A stretch of 64,000 bases of DNA from Acholeplasmataceae bacterium UBA6235 (GTDB lineage: Bacteria > Bacillota_I > Bacilli_A > Acholeplasmatales > UBA5453). The notes under the pieces were generated by a model. It saw only the letters and a program-made list of their open reading frames with translations, was not told where the DNA came from and did not search any database. Below are positions 1 to 9,129 of this stretch, one piece after another. A program made the translations under genes and the position numbers. Location of the stretch: positions 1 to 64,000 of the forward strand of contig DJWH01000033.1 in NCBI GenBank assembly GCA_002441525.1, given 5' to 3'. The first letter of the stretch is position 1. Each line of letters begins with the position of its first letter.

Positions 1-461
1 TGGATTTCTAACCCATCTTTTTTCAATCTTGTACGGATTTCATGGTCGTTTTGAGCGATGACATCGTCGATTGAAACCCAAGCTGGGGTCATCCCAAAAC
101 GAATCTCATAGTCTTCAGGATTGGTTTCCACATAACGTTCAATAGACACTTCATAATAATGGCTTTTTTGGTATAGGATACCATCGCGTTGACCACTGCG
201 TAATTCTTCTAAGTAACCAATGGGTTGGATTTCTTTCGCAACCACACCCACTTCTTCTTCAAGTTCACGCTTTAATGCTTCTATAAAATCTTCGTTTGGT
301 TCAACACCACCCCCGGGGGTCATGTAGTCTTTAAACTTCTTAGAATAAGTCATGAGAATTTGATTGCCGTTTAGAATGATGGCTCTCACGGTAAAACGGG
401 TTGCGGTTGGGGTTTGATCTTGTAAACCGGATTCAATGATGATGTCTGCTAATTTTTTCAT
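1..461 (-). CDS. Nudix hydrolase (3' part beyond window)
   Basis: Nudix pyrophosphohydrolase, cut by the window edge so the C-terminus is missing. Reading leftward from ATG at 461, the protein has a full Nudix box of the form G-x5-E-x7-REUxEExGU around residues 50-72 (GGGVEPNEDF, then RELEEEVGV), which binds Mg2+ and the diphosphate of a nucleotide-type substrate. The exact substrate cannot be read from the sequence. The ATG overlaps the xerC stop codon by four bases (ATGA), so it is translated from the trmFO-xerC transcript. I infer a housecleaning role; the family call itself is secure. Confidence 0.85.
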   Translation of the reverse strand, partial: MKKLADIIIESGLQDQTPTATRFTVRAIILNGNQILMTYSKKFKDYMTPGGGVEPNEDFIEALKRELEEEVGVVAKEIQPIGYLEELRSGQRDGILYQKSHYYEVSIERYVETNPEDYEIRFGMTPAWVSIDDVIAQNDHEIRTRLKKDGLEI

Positions 462-1375
462 TTTTTGGTTGCTCTTGGATGGCTTTCTTTATAGGATTGA
501 CGGATTTTTTCCGTGGTTAAATGCGTATAGACTTGGGTGGTTTTTAAATGTTCATGGCCCAAAAGTTCTTGGACAACCCTGAGGTCTGCCCCATGGTTGA
601 GTAAAGTAGATGCGAACGAATGTCTTAACATATGTGGTGATACGTGGATGAGTTCACCAGCATGGTCAAAGAGTGTATTTAGAATTACCCTTAGCCCTCT
701 AGGGGTTAGGGTTGTGCCTTTATAGTTGATGAAGACATCTTTGTTTTCAAGCGTATCCCCTTTGGCTAATAAGATGGGTCTAGTATAGGTTAAGTAGGTT
801 CTAAACGTGTCTTTTAAGGTTTCATGTATAATCACATAACGATCTTTAGACCCTTTCCCATGAATGAGGATCCGTTGATTGGATAACTCAATGTCGGATA
901 GTTTAAGGCTACAAAGCTCAGAGGCACGAAGACCGGTTGAATATAACAAATCAAAAATCAAATAGTTACGCAAACCCAATGGGGTCGACGTATCGATGGT
1001 TTGGTAAATGAGTTCAATCTCTTTTTGAGAGACGACTTTGGGCAATCGTTTTTCAACCTTTGGTGATTTAAGTTTTAACACCGGATTGGTGTCGATGTGT
1101 TGCATCTTATGGTGAAACTTATAAAATGCTTTTAATGCCGATATTTTTCGAGTGATGGATTTATTTTTGTAGGATTCGTTGCTTAAGTGGTTCAGAAAAT
1201 GACCAAAGATACGCTCACGGGTGACCGATAACAACTCATCAGCAAACCCTTCTTTTTGAATGAATTCTAAGAAGGATATGATGTCTGAAATATAAGCGGT
1301 TATGGTCGGTTGAGCATAGTTTTTTTCAATCGTTAGATAGTCTTTAAATGTCTGAATCGCCACTTCATTGGTCAT
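458..1375 (-). CDS. xerC: Tyrosine recombinase XerC/XerD
   Basis: Site-specific tyrosine recombinase that resolves chromosome dimers at dif. At 305 aa it has the usual Xer length, with an N-terminal SAM-like core-binding domain (about 1-95) and a C-terminal catalytic domain. All catalytic residues are visible: Arg150 (STGLRASEL), Lys174 (HGKGSK), His248 and Arg251 (HMLRH), His274 (LLGH) and nucleophile Tyr283. It lies 1 bp after trmFO, the conserved Firmicutes trmFO-xerC order, which argues for XerC and against a phage or transposon integrase. Whether a second Xer protein exists elsewhere cannot be seen here. Confidence 0.93.
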   Translation of the reverse strand: MTNEVAIQTFKDYLTIEKNYAQPTITAYISDIISFLEFIQKEGFADELLSVTRERIFGHFLNHLSNESYKNKSITRKISALKAFYKFHHKMQHIDTNPVLKLKSPKVEKRLPKVVSQKEIELIYQTIDTSTPLGLRNYLIFDLLYSTGLRASELCSLKLSDIELSNQRILIHGKGSKDRYVIIHETLKDTFRTYLTYTRPILLAKGDTLENKDVFINYKGTTLTPRGLRVILNTLFDHAGELIHVSPHMLRHSFASTLLNHGADLRVVQELLGHEHLKTTQVYTHLTTEKIRQSYKESHPRATKK

Positions 1376-1376
1376 G

Positions 1377-2657
1377 TTATGACTCCTTTAGAAAATCCTC
1401 AAGTGCTTGTTTAGCACGTTCTGCATATAGGCGTTTACGGTCTGCTTTTTTGTGTTTTTCTAATGCGGGTAAAATACCTAAATTCGCGTTGATGGGATTA
1501 AAACTCTTATTCGGTGTAGATACATAATACGCCATCGCGCCAATCATCGTGGTTGACGGGAATGGTTTGATGTCTCTACCTTTAAGCAGTTGACTCATGT
1601 GATAAGCTGCGGATAAACCTGAGGCTGCTGATTCGATATAACCTTCTACCCCAGAGATTTGGCCTGCGACAAATAGTTTAGGGTATTGTTTGGATTGATA
1701 ACAACCATTTAAAATATTGGGTGATTCCAAATAGGTATTTTGATGCATGACACCATATCGCACGATATCCGCATTTTCTAACCCTGGAATCAAACGGATG
1801 ATGCGTTTTTGTTCGCCCCATTTGAGGTTGGTTTGGAACCCAACGATATTGAATAAGGTATGAGCTGCATCGTCTTGTCTGAGTTGCACGACCGCGTAGG
1901 GACGGTTATTGTTGTGTTCTAATCCGACCGGTTTGAGTGGTCCAAATAAGAGGGTTTCTCTACCTCTTGAAGCCATGATTTCAACGGGCATACAACCCTC
2001 AAAAACATTCACTTCAAAATCTTTTAAAGTTGCACGTTCCGCACCCATGAGTTCATCATAGAAGTGATCGTATTGTTCTTTGGTCATTGGACAGTTGATG
2101 TACGCTGCTTCACCTTTATCGTATCTGGATTTCAAATAAGCGATGTCATAGTTGATGGTTTCGCCATCGATGATGGGTGCAACCGCATCAAAAAAATGGA
2201 GTTGTTTCGCATCAAACAGTTGTTGGATTTTTGAAGATAACACATCTGAGGTAAGTGGTCCTGATGCGATGATGGTATAGTCATCGATATCGATGTCTAA
2301 AACCTCTTCATGGATGACTTCAATGTTTGGGTGTTGTTTGATTTTTTCAGTGACATAGGCACTGAACCCTACCCGGTCTACCGCTAAGCTTGAGCCTGCA
2401 GGTACTTCTTTTTGATACGCGGCTTCCATGATGAGTGACCCAATGGTCATCATTTCATTTTTTAACATCCCTACCGCATTGTGTGGGTCATTCGATCTGA
2501 GCGAGTTTGAACATACCAGTTCAGCAAAGTTTGAAGTTTGATGGGCTGGCGTCATTTTAACCGGTCTCATTTCATAGAGTTTAACTTTATATCCTTGATT
2601 CGCGAGATACCAAGCAGCCTCACTGCCTGCCAATCCCGCGCCGATGATTTTGATCAT
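1377..2657 (-). CDS. trmFO: tRNA (uracil-54-C5)-methyltransferase, folate-dependent
   Basis: Makes ribothymidine at tRNA position 54 using methylene-tetrahydrofolate and FADH2, the Firmicutes alternative to SAM-dependent TrmA. The 426 aa length is normal. The N-terminus is a FAD-binding Rossmann motif ([12 protein letters not shown], residues 4-15), followed by the family block around Cys49 ([10 protein letters not shown]) and the conserved Cys222 ([13 protein letters not shown]). The C-terminus carries the FAD-contact stretch [16 protein letters not shown]. It is first in a leftward transcript with xerC and the Nudix gene, divergent from a LacI-type regulator. The enzyme needs folate, and the same window carries a folate transporter. 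Confidence 0.96.
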   Translation of the reverse strand: MIKIIGAGLAGSEAAWYLANQGYKVKLYEMRPVKMTPAHQTSNFAELVCSNSLRSNDPHNAVGMLKNEMMTIGSLIMEAAYQKEVPAGSSLAVDRVGFSAYVTEKIKQHPNIEVIHEEVLDIDIDDYTIIASGPLTSDVLSSKIQQLFDAKQLHFFDAVAPIIDGETINYDIAYLKSRYDKGEAAYINCPMTKEQYDHFYDELMGAERATLKDFEVNVFEGCMPVEIMASRGRETLLFGPLKPVGLEHNNNRPYAVVQLRQDDAAHTLFNIVGFQTNLKWGEQKRIIRLIPGLENADIVRYGVMHQNTYLESPNILNGCYQSKQYPKLFVAGQISGVEGYIESAASGLSAAYHMSQLLKGRDIKPFPSTTMIGAMAYYVSTPNKSFNPINANLGILPALEKHKKADRKRLYAERAKQALEDFLKES

Positions 2658-2727
2658 ATGGTGGTCCCTTTCGTTTTTACTTTCTAAAAATATAGTATTA
2701 TTATATAATATTCATGAGGTGTTATCT

Positions 2728-3696
2728 ATGGCAACCATTAAAGATGTCGCAAAAAAAGCAAATGTCAGTGTCGCAACCGTTTCTCGTGTCATTAATAAAA
2801 AAGGGTATGTGAATGAAGAAACCCGTGCACTCGTTGAAAATGCGATACACCAACTCAATTATATCCCAAATGAGCTTGCGAGAAGCTTATTTAACAAACA
2901 CTCCAAGTTGATTGGGGTTTTGGTCCCACACTTCGATACCCAATTCTATGCAGAACTCATCGAAGGTATTGAAAACGCAGCGATGAAGTTGGGTTATAAA
3001 ATCATGTTATCCAATACCCAAGATAACGCTAAGCGTGAAAAAGACTATATCCATATTTATTCACAATACAACATCGACGGGATCATCGTGGCTTCGAATG
3101 CCCACAATGTCGACCAATTGATTAAATCGGATTTACCGATTGTTACCGTCGACCACATTCTATCTGAAAATATCCCTTCCATCACTTCTAACAACATTCT
3201 TGGTGGGATCATCGCTGCTCAAAAACTCATATCGGGTGGGGCGAGATACATTTTAGAACTCCGTGGTCCGTCGTTCTTACTCACCGTATCTGAACGTTCT
3301 TTGGGTTTTAGACAAGTGTTGGTACAAAACAACATCCCATACATTTCGTATGATACCGACTTACTGAACCCAAGCATCGATGTCATCACTAAAATCATTG
3401 AGGATCACCCACAAATAGACGCCATCTTCGCTACCTCTGATTTCTTAGCGATTCACGCTCAAAACATCTTACAGAAATTAGGTAGAAAAGTGCCTGAGGA
3501 AGTTCAAATCGTTGGTTTTGACAACATCGTGTATACCACATTGGTATCACCAACCATCACAACCATCGAACAACCGATCAGACGCATGGGCGAACTTGCG
3601 TTAGAGTCATTGGTTAAACTGTTAAACGAAGAATCCTTAGGGGATTTCCACAGTGTCTTGGATGTTAAATTGATTGAAAGAGAATCTACCAAATAA
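2728..3696 (+). CDS. LacI-family transcriptional regulator
   Basis: LacI/GalR repressor of 322 aa. The N-terminal helix-turn-helix is textbook (MATIKDVAKKANVSVATVSR) and the hinge is LNYIPNELARSL, followed by a two-lobed periplasmic-binding-like ligand domain (about residues 60-320) with the IVGFDNIVYTTLVSPTITTI block. I start at the ATG at 2728 because it has a Shine-Dalgarno (TGAGGT) and begins exactly at the HTH; the upstream in-frame extension overlaps trmFO and resembles nothing. No sugar gene is adjacent, so its target and effector are unknown. It is weaker than the 28 kb LacI-type gene as a match to CcpA and is probably a local or sugar-specific repressor. Confidence 0.9.
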   Translation: MATIKDVAKKANVSVATVSRVINKKGYVNEETRALVENAIHQLNYIPNELARSLFNKHSKLIGVLVPHFDTQFYAELIEGIENAAMKLGYKIMLSNTQDNAKREKDYIHIYSQYNIDGIIVASNAHNVDQLIKSDLPIVTVDHILSENIPSITSNNILGGIIAAQKLISGGARYILELRGPSFLLTVSERSLGFRQVLVQNNIPYISYDTDLLNPSIDVITKIIEDHPQIDAIFATSDFLAIHAQNILQKLGRKVPEEVQIVGFDNIVYTTLVSPTITTIEQPIRRMGELALESLVKLLNEESLGDFHSVLDVKLIERESTK

Positions 3697-3702
3697 CAAA
3701 AC

Positions 3703-3730
3703 AAACTGCACATCGCTGTGCAGTTTTATT
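3703..3730. terminator. Bidirectional rho-independent terminator
   Basis: A 10-bp inverted repeat AAACTGCACA / TGTGCAGTTT with a TCGC loop, flanked by A- and T-runs. It sits between the convergent LacI-type regulator and the ABC permease and can serve both. Confidence 0.85.
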
Positions 3731-3731
3731 T

Positions 3732-5324
3732 TTAGAACTGTCTGAATTGTTTCTCCGATACTGGCTTTAAATAGACATAAAGTACCGTTGATATGAATGC
3801 CATCAAAGTGCCTATAATGAACAAAGATGCTTGAGTTGAAATCACTTTATTCAAATAATAATACGCAAATCCGAAGGTCACGATGAGGGCGAATCCACCG
3901 AAGACCCCGACCAAAGAAGCGATGCTTTGTTTGACGACTTCTACTTCATTTTGGAAATCAAACTTAGGCATGAATAAATTTAAATACGCATTGATCAAGG
4001 ATGAAAGGACAGATAATCCAACCACCACATACATCATAACGATGATAGATAGTGGATCAATCGATAAATTGAATCCCAACATGACTAAACTGATCAAACC
4101 AATCGGAACAATCAAAATCAAGTTGAAAATGATTTTAGAAATCATCACATTTCTCGGTTCAATCGGTAAACTCTTGATAATCCAGAAGTTTTTACCTTCT
4201 AACGATAGACTCACCGCAGGGGTATACGTCATGACAATTGAAAATCCAAATAAGATGAGCAATAATGGTTCAAGTGACATATCCACTGCCATTAATTGAA
4301 CGAGGATACTTTCAATATCCGATTTGAAGAAAAATGACGCGATACCTAAAACCAATAAGATGACTGGACCTAACCCTGTATTCACTGCGTAGATAGGCAC
4401 TGAAAAGTATTTTTTAATCTCTTTGATCACCATCGTAAATACCAACCCTTTAGAGTCGTAATTCACTTTGGTTTTTTTACTGATGTACCCTTTGGTCTTT
4501 GATTGATTGGTTTTACGAATGACTGGATTTACAAGCAATATGAATAAACCAAACACGACAACCGCTACCAATACGTAATACAACATTGATAGGTGATTTA
4601 AGTCATGGACACCATCGATGTACCAACCAATGAGTGGGTAAACATCACTCAATCCTTTGACCATATCGACTTGACCAGTGAGTGGGTTCACTTCTGTGTC
4701 ATTGAATGAAAAGGATAACGCGAAGATACCGATGAATATCGCGAACAATAAAATGATATTGAGGATTTTTGCGAAAGGCAGTTTCTTGGTGATGTAATCG
4801 AGTCCTAACGATACGAATGCCAAAACGACGAGTGGAATCAGTGGTGTTAAGATAAACCCAATCAAGAAGTAAACTAAGGATAATACCGAAATGCCTTTGA
4901 AGAAAAAGTAAGCGAATGCGATGGGTAATACAAAGATGAACGATGTGATGTAGATCATCAGTAACATTACCGTGATTTTACCCAATAATACGATGAAATC
5001 AGGGATGGGTAGTGGGGCTAAAATATCATAATCTTTATAATGAAACAAATACCCACTGGCTCTAAATAAAGTCATCATCACCGATAGTCCAATGACATAG
5101 GTGACGGAAAAGGACAAAATGACTTGGATTTGATTGGCCTGATTCATGATATCAGCCAAATCAAAGAACATGAAGCCAAAGCCAAACATATAGGCAGCGA
5201 GCGCGTAGATGATCGCGAAGCCGATCAACACGGTTTTGGTTTTATTTTTCTTTAAATCAAACCCGAAAAGTCGCTTTAAGGAAAAGTTTTCTTTAAAAAA
5301 TACAGAGACGAGTTTAAGATACAT
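3732..5324 (-). CDS. ABC-2 type exporter permease
   Basis: Polytopic membrane protein of 530 aa with about a dozen hydrophobic segments, for example around residues 30-50, 70-100, 115-150 and, near the C-terminus, 460-520. The start codon shares one base with the stop of the upstream ATPase gene (TAATG), so the two are translationally coupled and form one exporter. The half-protein layout resembles large ABC-2 permeases of Firmicutes. Substrate unknown: drug, peptide or lipid export are all possible. The central soluble stretch (about 225-290) holds no motif I recognise. Confidence 0.8.
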   Translation of the reverse strand: MYLKLVSVFFKENFSLKRLFGFDLKKNKTKTVLIGFAIIYALAAYMFGFGFMFFDLADIMNQANQIQVILSFSVTYVIGLSVMMTLFRASGYLFHYKDYDILAPLPIPDFIVLLGKITVMLLMIYITSFIFVLPIAFAYFFFKGISVLSLVYFLIGFILTPLIPLVVLAFVSLGLDYITKKLPFAKILNIILLFAIFIGIFALSFSFNDTEVNPLTGQVDMVKGLSDVYPLIGWYIDGVHDLNHLSMLYYVLVAVVVFGLFILLVNPVIRKTNQSKTKGYISKKTKVNYDSKGLVFTMVIKEIKKYFSVPIYAVNTGLGPVILLVLGIASFFFKSDIESILVQLMAVDMSLEPLLLILFGFSIVMTYTPAVSLSLEGKNFWIIKSLPIEPRNVMISKIIFNLILIVPIGLISLVMLGFNLSIDPLSIIVMMYVVVGLSVLSSLINAYLNLFMPKFDFQNEVEVVKQSIASLVGVFGGFALIVTFGFAYYYLNKVISTQASLFIIGTLMAFISTVLYVYLKPVSEKQFRQF

Positions 5325-6037
5325 TAGGCTTCACTCGCAATCTCCATGAATAGGTGTTCTAAGGTTTGGTCTTTGATGATGTCTTGGGTATTCCCGCCCG
5401 CAACAATCTTCCCTTGTTTGATGATGGCGACTTTATTACATAACTTTTCAACGACTTCTAGTACGTGGGTTGAGAAAAAGATGCTAGAACCCGCTTCGCA
5501 AAGGGCTTTGAATTCTTCTTTCAATAAAAACGCCGCTTTCGGGTCTAATCCAACGAAAGGCTCATCTAATAATAAGAGTTTAGGTTTATGAATGAGCGCA
5601 CTGATGATGACCAATTTTTGTTTCATCCCATGAGAATACGACGAAATTGGGTGGTTTAAAACTTGATCCAATTCAAACTTTTTTGCATACGCTTCAATCA
5701 GTGACTTACGTTCCAATACAGGTACTTTAAAGACATCTCCGATGAAATTCAAATATTCAATCCCACTGAGAGATTCATAAATATCTGGATTATCCGGAAT
5801 ATAAGCGATACGTTGTTTGACCGCTAATGGGTCTTTTTGGATGGAATAGCCATCGACTAGGATTTCGCCTGAATCAAAATCAATGATGCCTGCAATGGCT
5901 TTTAATAGGGTCGTTTTACCAGCACCGTTGTGTCCAACGAAGCCAAATAAATCGCCTTTTTCAATCGATAACGTGATACCATCATTGGCACGTTTGGTTT
6001 TATTGTAGGTTTTAACAACATTTTTGATTTCTAACAT
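5324..6037 (-). CDS. ABC transporter ATP-binding protein
   Basis: Nucleotide-binding subunit of the exporter with the adjacent permease. At 237 aa it shows every NBD motif: Walker A GHNGAGKTT (about 35-43), Q-loop region YIPDNPDIY, signature YSHGMKQKL (the usual SGG replaced by SHG, common in ABC-2 exporter ATPases), Walker B LLLLDEP and an H-loop FFSTHVLEVVEKL. It resembles the CcmA/NatA group that pairs with ABC-2 permeases. It is first in a two-gene operon and is followed with a 1-bp overlap by its permease. Confidence 0.92.
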   Translation of the reverse strand: MLEIKNVVKTYNKTKRANDGITLSIEKGDLFGFVGHNGAGKTTLLKAIAGIIDFDSGEILVDGYSIQKDPLAVKQRIAYIPDNPDIYESLSGIEYLNFIGDVFKVPVLERKSLIEAYAKKFELDQVLNHPISSYSHGMKQKLVIISALIHKPKLLLLDEPFVGLDPKAAFLLKEEFKALCEAGSSIFFSTHVLEVVEKLCNKVAIIKQGKIVAGGNTQDIIKDQTLEHLFMEIASEA

Positions 6038-6117
6038 AAAAAATCACCTCTACTTACATTATACGCCTATCTTTTCATAAAATGAATATCTCTTTGAATT
6101 TTTTTGAATTAATTTGA

Positions 6118-6152
6118 TAAAAAATAAAAACGCCTTGGATGTAGGCGTTTAT
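6118..6152 (-). terminator. Terminator after folT
   Basis: On the minus strand, AAACGCC and GGCGTTT pair around a 9-nt loop and are followed by a T-rich run. Confidence 0.8.
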
Positions 6153-6155
6153 GAT

Positions 6156-6671
6156 CTATTTTTGAAACAAGAAATCTTCGTAAACTGCTTGTAAGCGGGT
6201 GTTTAGGAAGAAGGTAATGAAACTGAGAATCGCCACATTCACTGGCAACATCCACAATCTTAAGGCGAGACTGGCCATGGCGTAATCGCCCCAACCATAC
6301 AAGAACATCGCACCTGTGTTTGAAGCGGTTGCGAAAACGTGGGTTAAAAACAACACAACGACAATACGAATTAAACCCGATTTGTGTTTTAAAAATAACC
6401 CAGGAATCAATCCCCAAGCCATCGCACTGATCGAGAATAACAAAATATAGTCGCCTTGTGGAGCGAGTTGAAACCCAATAAAATCACTGACAAACCCCAT
6501 CATTAAGCCATAAATCGGGCCTAACACAATACCGCCAATGATGAGTGGTATGGCATAATAGGGTAGCCCAAAATTCAATACAGGCACGATTTGTTTGACA
6601 AACACATCGAGTGCCACAGACAATGCGGTTAGCACGCCTGCTAAAGCCAAATACTTCACACTTCTTTTCAA
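6156..6671 (-). CDS. folT: Folate ECF transporter S component
   Basis: Substrate-capturing membrane subunit of an energy-coupling-factor transporter, 171 aa with five or six hydrophobic segments and the S-component hallmarks LTALSVALD at the N-terminus and GLPYYAIPLIIGGIVLGP. I start at a TTG (6671) because it has a strong GGAGG nine bases upstream; a longer frame from 6770 would run through the riboswitch and is rejected. Folate specificity rests on the tetrahydrofolate riboswitch directly upstream. The EcfA/A'/T energising module is not in the window. Folate import fits a cell using folate-dependent TrmFO. Confidence 0.85.
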   Translation of the reverse strand: MKRSVKYLALAGVLTALSVALDVFVKQIVPVLNFGLPYYAIPLIIGGIVLGPIYGLMMGFVSDFIGFQLAPQGDYILLFSISAMAWGLIPGLFLKHKSGLIRIVVVLFLTHVFATASNTGAMFLYGWGDYAMASLALRLWMLPVNVAILSFITFFLNTRLQAVYEDFLFQK

Positions 6672-6678
6672 AATAAAA

Positions 6679-6699
6679 GACCTCCATCTACTAGAGATC
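6679..6699 (-). promoter_or_regulatory. Hairpin holding the folT Shine-Dalgarno
   Basis: GATCTC pairs with GAGGTC over a 9-nt loop and takes in the GGAGG ribosome-binding site of folT. This is consistent with translational control by the upstream riboswitch; the switching mechanism itself is inferred. Confidence 0.55.
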
Positions 6700-6710
6700 C
6701 ACCATAAAAA

Positions 6711-6806
6711 CTTACAGCGGACGCATAAGGAAACCGCCACATTCGTGTTCGTACCAACCCGACATCCCATGGTTGATCACTTAACGCTTCCTTATTACTC
6801 TGTAAG
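6711..6806 (-). promoter_or_regulatory. Tetrahydrofolate (THF-I) riboswitch
   Basis: In transcript sense this has the THF aptamer landmarks in order: closing helix CTTACAG/CTGTAAG, GAGTA, GCGTTAAGTG, the GGGATGTCG block, ACGAA, then CGGTTTCCTTATGCGTCCGC closing P1. I recognise these from the published folT/FOLT riboswitch family. It begins just after the ung stop codon and ends about 40 nt before the folT start. THF is expected to lower folT expression. Confidence 0.9.
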
Positions 6807-6826
6807 GTTATTTTATCACGGTTTCA

Positions 6827-7477
6827 TCATTCCTGCCACTGGATTGTTTGAACACCTTGATTTTGTAAGAATTGGTTACATTTCAAAAATACCTGACTAC
6901 CAGAAAAACCACGATAATTTGACAGTGGAGATGGGTGTGAGGTTTCTAAAATACAATGCTTTGGGTTGGTTAAATAAGGTTTAAAACTTCTTGCATGAGC
7001 CCCAAACAATAAGAAACAAATGGGTTGATTCAAACGGTTGATGGCTTTGATGATTTCTAAGGTGAAGGTTTCCCACCCTCTGTTTTGATGTGATAAAGGT
7101 TTGTTCGCTTCAACCGTCAAAATGGTATTTAACAATAATACCCCTTGTTTGGCCCAGTGGGTTAAATCCCCATGTTTAGGCATTTTAACCCCTAAAGAGG
7201 ATTCAATCTCCTTATAGATATTTTGTAAAGAAGGCGGGATTTGGATGCCTTTATTCACGGAAAAACACAAGCCATGGGCTTGTCCTTCGCCATGATAAGG
7301 GTCTTGACCAATGATGACTACTTTGATTTGATCGAATGGTGTTAGGTCAAAAGCCTTAAATAAATCGTCTTTTTTTGGATATATTGTTTTATTTAAACGT
7401 TCTTGTTGGATGAACGTTTTGAGTTGTTGAAAATAAGGTTTTTCCGATTCTTGATGGTAAATATCTTTAAACGTCAT
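6827..7477 (-). CDS. ung: Uracil-DNA glycosylase
   Basis: Removes uracil from DNA at the first step of base-excision repair. At 216 aa it is a normal family-1 UNG with all motifs: water-activating loop GQDPYHGEGQAHGLCFSV (catalytic Asp of GQDPYH), LLLNTILTVE, and the leucine-loop HPSPLS near the C-terminus. It overlaps the upstream GNAT gene by four bases and ends the pckG-tdh-kbl-GNAT-ung operon; its stop is about 20 bp from the folT riboswitch. Confidence 0.97.
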   Translation of the reverse strand: MTFKDIYHQESEKPYFQQLKTFIQQERLNKTIYPKKDDLFKAFDLTPFDQIKVVIIGQDPYHGEGQAHGLCFSVNKGIQIPPSLQNIYKEIESSLGVKMPKHGDLTHWAKQGVLLLNTILTVEANKPLSHQNRGWETFTLEIIKAINRLNQPICFLLFGAHARSFKPYLTNPKHCILETSHPSPLSNYRGFSGSQVFLKCNQFLQNQGVQTIQWQE

Positions 7478-7941
7478 ACCGCTAGCTCCAAAACATAATC
7501 GTCCATCACATAGCCTTTACCAATATCGGTCACGAGTTCTTTTTTAATATCAAAACCCATTTTTTGATACGCTTTGATGGCGTCTAGATTGTATTTATTG
7601 ACCGTCAAATAAATGGGTTTCTTGCGTTCTTTCAGTTTATCGATGAACCCACGCATAAACCCTTGGTTACGGTATTCTTTATAAATGTAAATCTTTGATA
7701 AAAACACTTTGTCAGATTCATCTTTAATCGCAGCGAACCCCACGGGTTTATCGCCTTTAATGATGAAATACTCATAACCGGTATTGATCTGTTCTTTGAT
7801 CGACTGTACCGATAAAAACGTGGTCAGCATATAATCGATTTGTTCTTTGGATAAGATTTTTTCGTACGCTTCTGTCCAAATGGTTCTAGACATTTTAGAA
7901 ATTTTTTTGATATTTTCTTTCGTTTCTACCAGTATAAACAT
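7474..7941 (-). CDS. GNAT-family N-acetyltransferase
   Basis: Acetyl-CoA-dependent N-acetyltransferase, 155 aa. The acetyl-CoA pyrophosphate loop is seen as YIYKEYRNQGFMRGFI (R-x-x-G-x-x-x-G type), preceded by the beta-strand KVFLSKIYI and followed by YLTVNKYNLDAIKAYQKMGF, the usual C-terminal GNAT block. The substrate (amine, peptide N-terminus or antibiotic) cannot be read. It sits 9 bp after kbl and overlaps ung by 4 bp, so it belongs to the threonine-degradation operon, though a metabolic link is not shown. Confidence 0.85.
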   Translation of the reverse strand: MFILVETKENIKKISKMSRTIWTEAYEKILSKEQIDYMLTTFLSVQSIKEQINTGYEYFIIKGDKPVGFAAIKDESDKVFLSKIYIYKEYRNQGFMRGFIDKLKERKKPIYLTVNKYNLDAIKAYQKMGFDIKKELVTDIGKGYVMDDYVLELAV

Positions 7942-7950
7942 ACATCCACC

Positions 7951-9120
7951 TCACAGGATATGCATCGATTTGGCTGTTTTTTCGATGATGTCTACCGCCT
8001 GGTCTAGAATGTCTTTATCGTGTAACGCAGATACCATCACACGAATTCTGCCTTTACCTTTGGATACGGTAGGGAAAATGATGCCTGATACATATACACC
8101 ATTATCTAACAATTGTTTGGAAAATGCCATGGTTTTTACTTCATCACCAATCATGATTGGGGTGATTGGGGTTTCTGAGTGACCAATATCAAAGCCAAGC
8201 TGTTGAAGTTTAGACTTTAAATATCTGGCGTTATCCCAAAGTTTGAGGGTGTATTCATCGGAGGATTCCAACATATGAAACGCCTCGATGATGGCTGCGG
8301 CTGCACTAGGTTGCATCGAAGTTGAAAACAAGTGCGGTCTACTTCTGTGTAATAAATAGGATTTCATGGCTTTCGAACCACACACATAACCACCGACCAC
8401 GCCGATGGCTTTAGACAAGGTACCAATGATAAAATCAACTTGTCCATGGAGATGAAAATGGTCGACTGTTCCGCGGCCATGTTCACCCAAAACCCCTGAA
8501 CCATGGGCATCGTCAACGTAGGTAAGTGCGTTATATTGTTTGGCTAGTTTGACAATTTCAGGCAATTTAGCCAAATCCCCATCCATGGAGAATACCCCAT
8601 CGGTGATGATCAATACTTGTTCATATTGACTGCGCTTTTCTATCAATAAACGTTCCAAATCCGCCATATTCGAATGCTTATAAACGGCTTTATCTGCTTT
8701 CGATAACTTCACACCATCAATGATTGAAGCGTGGTTGAGTTCATCGGATAAAATCAAGTCTTTTTCTGTGGTTACCGCTTGAATGACCCCCAGGTTACAT
8801 AAGAATCCACTTTGATAAACCAGCGCTGCTTCTTCTTTCTTGAATTTAGCGATGGTTTCTTCGAGTGCTTCATGGATACGCATGTTCCCCACGATGGTTC
8901 TCACCGCACCTGCGCCAACCCCATACTGATCTAAAGCTTTTTTAGACTCTTCAATGAGTCTTTTGTGGTTAGCAAACCCTAAGTAATTATTTGAACACAA
9001 ATTGATGACTTTTTTACCATTGAGTTCAATGATGGCGTCAATCGGTGTGTCGTTGATTGGTAATTCACGGTAAATGCCTGCTTCTTTTAAAGCATTGACC
9101 TTTTCTTCTAAAAAGTTCAT
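7951..9120 (-). CDS. kbl: 2-amino-3-ketobutyrate CoA ligase (glycine C-acetyltransferase)
   Basis: PLP enzyme that cleaves 2-amino-3-ketobutyrate with CoA to glycine and acetyl-CoA. The 389 aa length is normal for the alpha-oxoamine synthase family. The N-terminus has LNGKKVINLCSNNYLGFANH; the PLP-lysine lies in GTLSKAIGVVGGYV, with the cofactor aspartate in YVDDAHGSGVLGEHG. Tdh is encoded immediately upstream (9 bp), so substrate assignment to Kbl rather than other oxoamine synthases (BioF, HemA) is well supported. Confidence 0.94.
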   Translation of the reverse strand: MNFLEEKVNALKEAGIYRELPINDTPIDAIIELNGKKVINLCSNNYLGFANHKRLIEESKKALDQYGVGAGAVRTIVGNMRIHEALEETIAKFKKEEAALVYQSGFLCNLGVIQAVTTEKDLILSDELNHASIIDGVKLSKADKAVYKHSNMADLERLLIEKRSQYEQVLIITDGVFSMDGDLAKLPEIVKLAKQYNALTYVDDAHGSGVLGEHGRGTVDHFHLHGQVDFIIGTLSKAIGVVGGYVCGSKAMKSYLLHRSRPHLFSTSMQPSAAAAIIEAFHMLESSDEYTLKLWDNARYLKSKLQQLGFDIGHSETPITPIMIGDEVKTMAFSKQLLDNGVYVSGIIFPTVSKGKGRIRVMVSALHDKDILDQAVDIIEKTAKSMHIL

Positions 9121-9129
9121 CGTAACCTC

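Noticed and set aside
458-1375. Phage or integron integrase
   Set aside because: Tyrosine recombinase motifs fit Xer proteins and the trmFO-xerC neighbourhood is chromosomal; no att repeats or phage genes seen.
2644-2727. N-terminal membrane extension of the LacI-type regulator
   Set aside because: The hydrophobic 28-residue extension lies in the promoter region and overlaps trmFO; the ATG at the HTH has its own ribosome-binding site.
3883-4299. Plus-strand frame inside the ABC permease
   Set aside because: Antisense shadow of a membrane protein with Met/Lys/Asn-rich composition, no ribosome-binding site and no family resemblance.
6687-6770. Upstream extension of folT to a start at 6770
   Set aside because: The extension runs through the THF riboswitch and is rich in Cys and Trp unlike an S component; the TTG at 6671 has a strong ribosome-binding site.
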